Shown: positions 60,719-64,000 of the stretch, one piece after another
How positions within the stretch are numbered: the first letter of the stretch is position 1
Layout: every line of letters begins with the position of its first letter
From: Daphnia carinata
Lineage: Eukaryota; Arthropoda; Branchiopoda; Diplostraca; Daphniidae
DNA length: 64,000 nt
NCBI RefSeq assembly: GCF_022539665.2
Contig: NC_081336.1
Span: 1,860,001 to 1,924,000 of the forward strand
Direction: 5' to 3'
The notes under the pieces: model-generated
The model's database searches: none
Told to the model about the DNA's origin: nothing
What the model saw: only the letters and a program-made list of their open reading frames with translations
Program-made: the position numbers and the translations under genes

Positions 60719-61884
60719 TTATGGCCGTTGATCGTCAGGAACGTCTGATTTGTGGCAGCCGCAAGTGTCTGGAAAAATATAACCCTTTAGTCGACTTGCT
60801 AATTGCACTGCACCCGAAAAATTAAAGTACTACGTACTGCAAGTTTGAAGATTACCGCCTTTACAGCCTCGAAGATCACACAAGTTTTCACCTCTCAAAT
60901 GCGGCAAAGAAACCCCATTCCAATAGTATGGATCGTTGTTGGTCATCCATTCCGGAGTGGAACTGCCATTATTTCGCAACCAAACTAAATTACTCCAGCT
61001 ATCCATATGCTTATTCGGGGATCCTATGTCACGTCAAACATTTTTTTAAAGTAATTTTCTTTTTTGTAAATTGCAGTTTGTTCAAATCACATGCTCCTGG
61101 TACCTGGATTGCGATAATCTTCAAAATAGCAGCAAGTACCCGAGCCACCGTCATCGTGGTAAGTTCCCTGACGTAACTTTCCAACGTACGCAACGGGATG
61201 TGTGGACTCAAACACTTCGTAACGGCCAGGATGACGAGTGTACCAACCTTCGTGCTGATAGAACGTGACACGATCGACTTGATTGCCATTCAGCACCTGC
61301 CAAAGTAGATTTTGTTTTAGATTTTTAAACATAACAAATCTCTTTTTGCTAAATGTTTTTCAGTTACCTTGACAACGTAACGCCCCCAGTTGACGTCGTC
61401 GCCTGGATCGCCTGGTAGCATTGGGCAATCGTCCTTGTAGCCGTAGAAATACCAATAGGAAATGATCAAATCACTGTCACATTGGGCAGCTTCGTAATAT
61501 GCCGGTATCCGACCGTCTAAAATGCTAATGTAGTCCATGTTGCATATCTTTAAAAACAATAATTTATGTTAAACTATTGAAATATAGTTTCAGGATTCGG
61601 TATTATACTCTGCCGGTGAATCCATTTTGACGTAAACGGAAATAATCCTCTGCACTACCTGGAAGACACTGACCGAGTGTATCGCCAGATTGAGAGTCGA
61701 AACGGAGACGAGGAGCATACAAAAGAGCCTCAGTATGGAACTGACTTACTTCATCCGCACATTCTGCAATCGCAAGTATTGAACTTGATTGAAACTATGT
61801 GAATTTTTAAAATTAAAATATCTCACCCGATGTTCTAAAAAAGACTAGGGCAACAGCGAAAACGAAGAATGACTTGATGATCAT
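60719..61884 (-). CDS. secreted Vps62/DUF946-like protein
   Basis: Six exons (61827-61884, 61609-61763, 61368-61547, 61104-61296, 60856-60984, 60719-60768) close to 254 residues with a signal peptide (IIKSFFVFAVALVFF). The core reads like the Vps62/DUF946 family: ISYWYFYGYKDDCP, GDPGDDVNWGRYVVKV, VTFYQHEGWY, then THPVAYVGKLRQGTYHD. In relatives the corresponding strand carries GDWE before a hydrophobic strand and a conserved His. The last two exons add a Cys-rich tail (CDLRGCKGDTCGCH). The function of the family is poorly known and the assignment rests on spaced motifs. The gene converges on the secreted orphan gene, 214 bp away. Confidence 0.7.
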
Positions 61885-62591
61885 CGTTAAAAGTCACGAA
61901 TGAACGCGTTTTGCGAAGCACCCGGGACCTTTTATTGGTAACCCCAATCAAGGAAATACATTTCGGATGGATTTACAACCCTTATAGCCATCAACTACAA
62001 ACGATACGCGAATTTATGGAGAGGAATACGGAAGGATTATGAATTAAATTTATTGCTTAATAGCTTGACCCTTTGCCCGTTAAAAACTGATAGGGCAAGT
62101 ATTTTAAAGGGAACGCTCAAATGTCGCAAGAGCCAAAGTGTGTACCAAAAATACGATCCGAAGTTTTTAACAGCCACTACATGTCTTATCTTGACACTCG
62201 AAATGTCTAGACATGTTTACGTTGTTGACGACGTAGTGAAGAAATTTGAATGAGTGTTACTTTGCTTTTTGACCCAGGAAAAGAAACAAACACATGTATT
62301 GGAAATAATAATTGAACGTGTATCACTATGCAGTGCGTCCGGGAAAGTGGTATACATCCATTAAAAGCATCCCAGTTCTTTAGAAAAATCTGGTTTTTTG
62401 TTTGTTTCACTCCATTCGTAAATGGAAAACGATAGTAAATCGATTCTAATCTCTGGATTCGTTCCTAAATTGCAGTATTCGGTTAAAGAGTACTTGGTTT
62501 TAGCGATAATTGTTCACACAGACTTCTTGAAATTTGTTTTTTTTTAACATCTAGAAAGATTTCGACACGATTCTGAAAGTGTCGAAAGGAT
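61885..62591. other. intergenic between the Vps62-like gene and malic enzyme
   Basis: No coding sequence is supported. An AATAAAAG word on the minus strand near 61930 may act as a weak TATA for the Vps62-like gene; the right part is probably the malic enzyme 3' UTR. Confidence 0.4.
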
Positions 62592-63962
62592 TTAAAATTT
62601 GCTAAGTTGGGGCCACTCGTAAACGTCTGGCAGCGCTGATTTGTTGTCATATGTAAAATCGTACAGCTGGGCTTTAATGAATGCTTCTTTGTCCTCTGGT
62701 TCTGGATAAGTAGACGCTAATCCTGCAATTTCACAAGAAAAAAATTAGAAATCAATCAAGTGAAATGCAGCATATAGTTTACTACCATTCTTGTATGCGT
62801 GTTCAGCGATGTAAGCAGCGATAGCAGTTGAGCAATCGCGAATTGTACCTAGAGGTGGGTAGAGACGGCCTTCAGCCAAATCTTGCTCAGACACTCGATT
62901 GGCAAGAGCCTGTAAATAGTTGAAATAATGTTAATTATTTAAAAAAATTTTGAATATTAAAAGAAAAATCAATATTACCTCGGCAGCCATGAGAAAAATG
63001 TCGTCCTTGATATGGTGGATGCCTGTCGTGATGACGGCCAGCGCCACGCCTGGGAAAATGTAAGCATTATTACCCTGGCCAGGGTAAAAAGTCTGCCCAT
63101 TATAGGTAACTGGCATGAAAGGAGAGCCACTGGCAAAAATTGCTTTTCCCTAAATTGGGAATAGCAAAAAACAATTAAGATTACATAAATTCTTTATGTA
63201 AGGCTCGTCTGTTACGTCGGTATATTTGTAGGCATCTTCAGCTGTGCATTCGGCCTTGCTAGTCGGGTTACTCAGAGCAAAGATAACTGGGCGCTCGTTA
63301 AAGGAGGCCATATCTTTGATAATTTCTGGTGTGAAGGCTCCGCCGATAGCGGCAGCACCGATCAGCACCGACGGTTTAATCTTCTTGACAGCATCGGCCA
63401 AATGTCTCATCGGGGGATGATCCTGGGCAAACTCTTTCTTATGCCCAGAGATACCTCCTTCTGGCCTGTCCTTGACCAGCAGACCTTTGGAATCGACCAG
63501 CCAAATCTTCTTTAACGCTTCTTCATGTGGGACACCTTCTTTCTCGAGGGCCATGACGATCAGCTGAGCGATACCGATAGAAGCCTAATTTCAATTCAAA
63601 ATAGAATGAAGATGCGCATGACATAAAACTGTGTTCCATGGCTCAGTTACCTCTCCGGCTCCTTGGAAAAGGAAAGTATTCTCCGACAATTTAGTTTTGG
63701 TTAGGCGGAGCGAAGCCAAGAGACCAGCGACGGCCACAGAGGCAGTTCCTTGGATATCGTCGTTGAAAGTCAAGAATTTGTTGCGGTACTTTTCTAGGAA
63801 ACGGAAAGCGTTGTGGTTGCCAAAGTCCTCAAACTGGATGAGGGTGTTTTGACCATAGCGGTGGACAACGGCCGTCATGAATTCATCAATCAAGTCATCG
63901 TAGGCCTGTCCAGTAACTCTTTTGTGCCTCAATCCGATGTAGAGCGGATCATCCAGCAATTC
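62592..63962 (-). CDS. Men: NADP-dependent malic enzyme, C-terminal part (cut by window edge)
   Basis: Five exons are visible (63651-63962, 63216-63584, 62979-63149, 62786-62909, 62592-62722); the 5' exons lie beyond 64000. The metal and substrate region [10 protein letters not shown], the block [12 protein letters not shown] and the dinucleotide-binding [14 protein letters not shown] are present. [17 protein letters not shown] and IFASGSPF follow, and the helical end closes with [13 protein letters not shown]. The [10 protein letters not shown] form is typical of the animal NADP enzymes, which convert malate to pyruvate and carbon dioxide, making NADPH for lipid synthesis. All visible phases match. 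A cytosolic or mitochondrial form cannot be told apart without the N-terminus. Confidence 0.97.
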
Positions 63963-64000
63963 CTGTCGAATAAAATCATAAATATAATTTCAGTAAATAC

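Overview
This window is a gene-dense stretch of arthropod nuclear DNA. Most introns are short (about 60-90 bp), with canonical GT-AG sites and long A/T homopolymer runs. The gene content includes cuticle proteins with tiny first coding exons, an arthropod-type neural cadherin, a beta-class carbonic anhydrase and a lineage-restricted secreted protein. Together these suggest a branchiopod crustacean such as Daphnia. That assignment is an inference from style and content; no species marker was identified. Gene models were built by matching splice phase across every exon, and every complete model below closes in frame.

Layout, left to right. (1) 1-16 kb: a single-pass Ig-domain protein (-), a DC-STAMP-domain protein resembling DCST1/sneaky (+), GPATCH1 (-) convergent with it, a small secreted protein (-), cyclin B (-) and an RR-type cuticle protein (+). 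(2) 16.9-41 kb: one very large minus-strand gene, N-cadherin (CadN). It has about 33 constitutive or alternative exons, encodes about 3026 residues, and contains a 7.6-kb intron after its first coding exon. (3) 42-53 kb: a short CSPP1-like protein (+), a TEX11/SPO22/ZIP4-like meiotic TPR protein (-), an isochorismatase-domain protein (+), a seven-finger C2H2 protein (+), beta-carbonic anhydrase (+) and Mediator MED4 (-). (4) 54-64 kb: TFIP11 (+), EEF1AKMT1 (+), a secreted orphan protein (+), a Vps62/DUF946-like secreted protein (-), and the 3' half of NADP-malic enzyme (-), cut by the right edge.

The most notable system is CadN. Three tandem pairs of homologous exons sit at three points in the ectodomain and transmembrane region, and each pair is phase-compatible with the same flanking exons. 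This is the architecture of mutually exclusive splicing known for Drosophila CadN. Two of the three pairs have lengths that make inclusion of both or neither exon a frameshift. In addition, the large intron holds a candidate 9-nt microexon with a consensus donor, an AG acceptor and an exact TACTAAC branch sequence. It would insert three residues in frame and would double the predicted isoforms from 8 to 16.

The genes do not form a functional cluster. GPATCH1 and TFIP11 are both G-patch spliceosome factors, and TEX11 and cyclin B act in meiosis or the cell cycle, but their proximity is probably chance. Closely spaced divergent pairs (MED4/TFIP11 and TEX11/isochorismatase) probably share bidirectional promoters.
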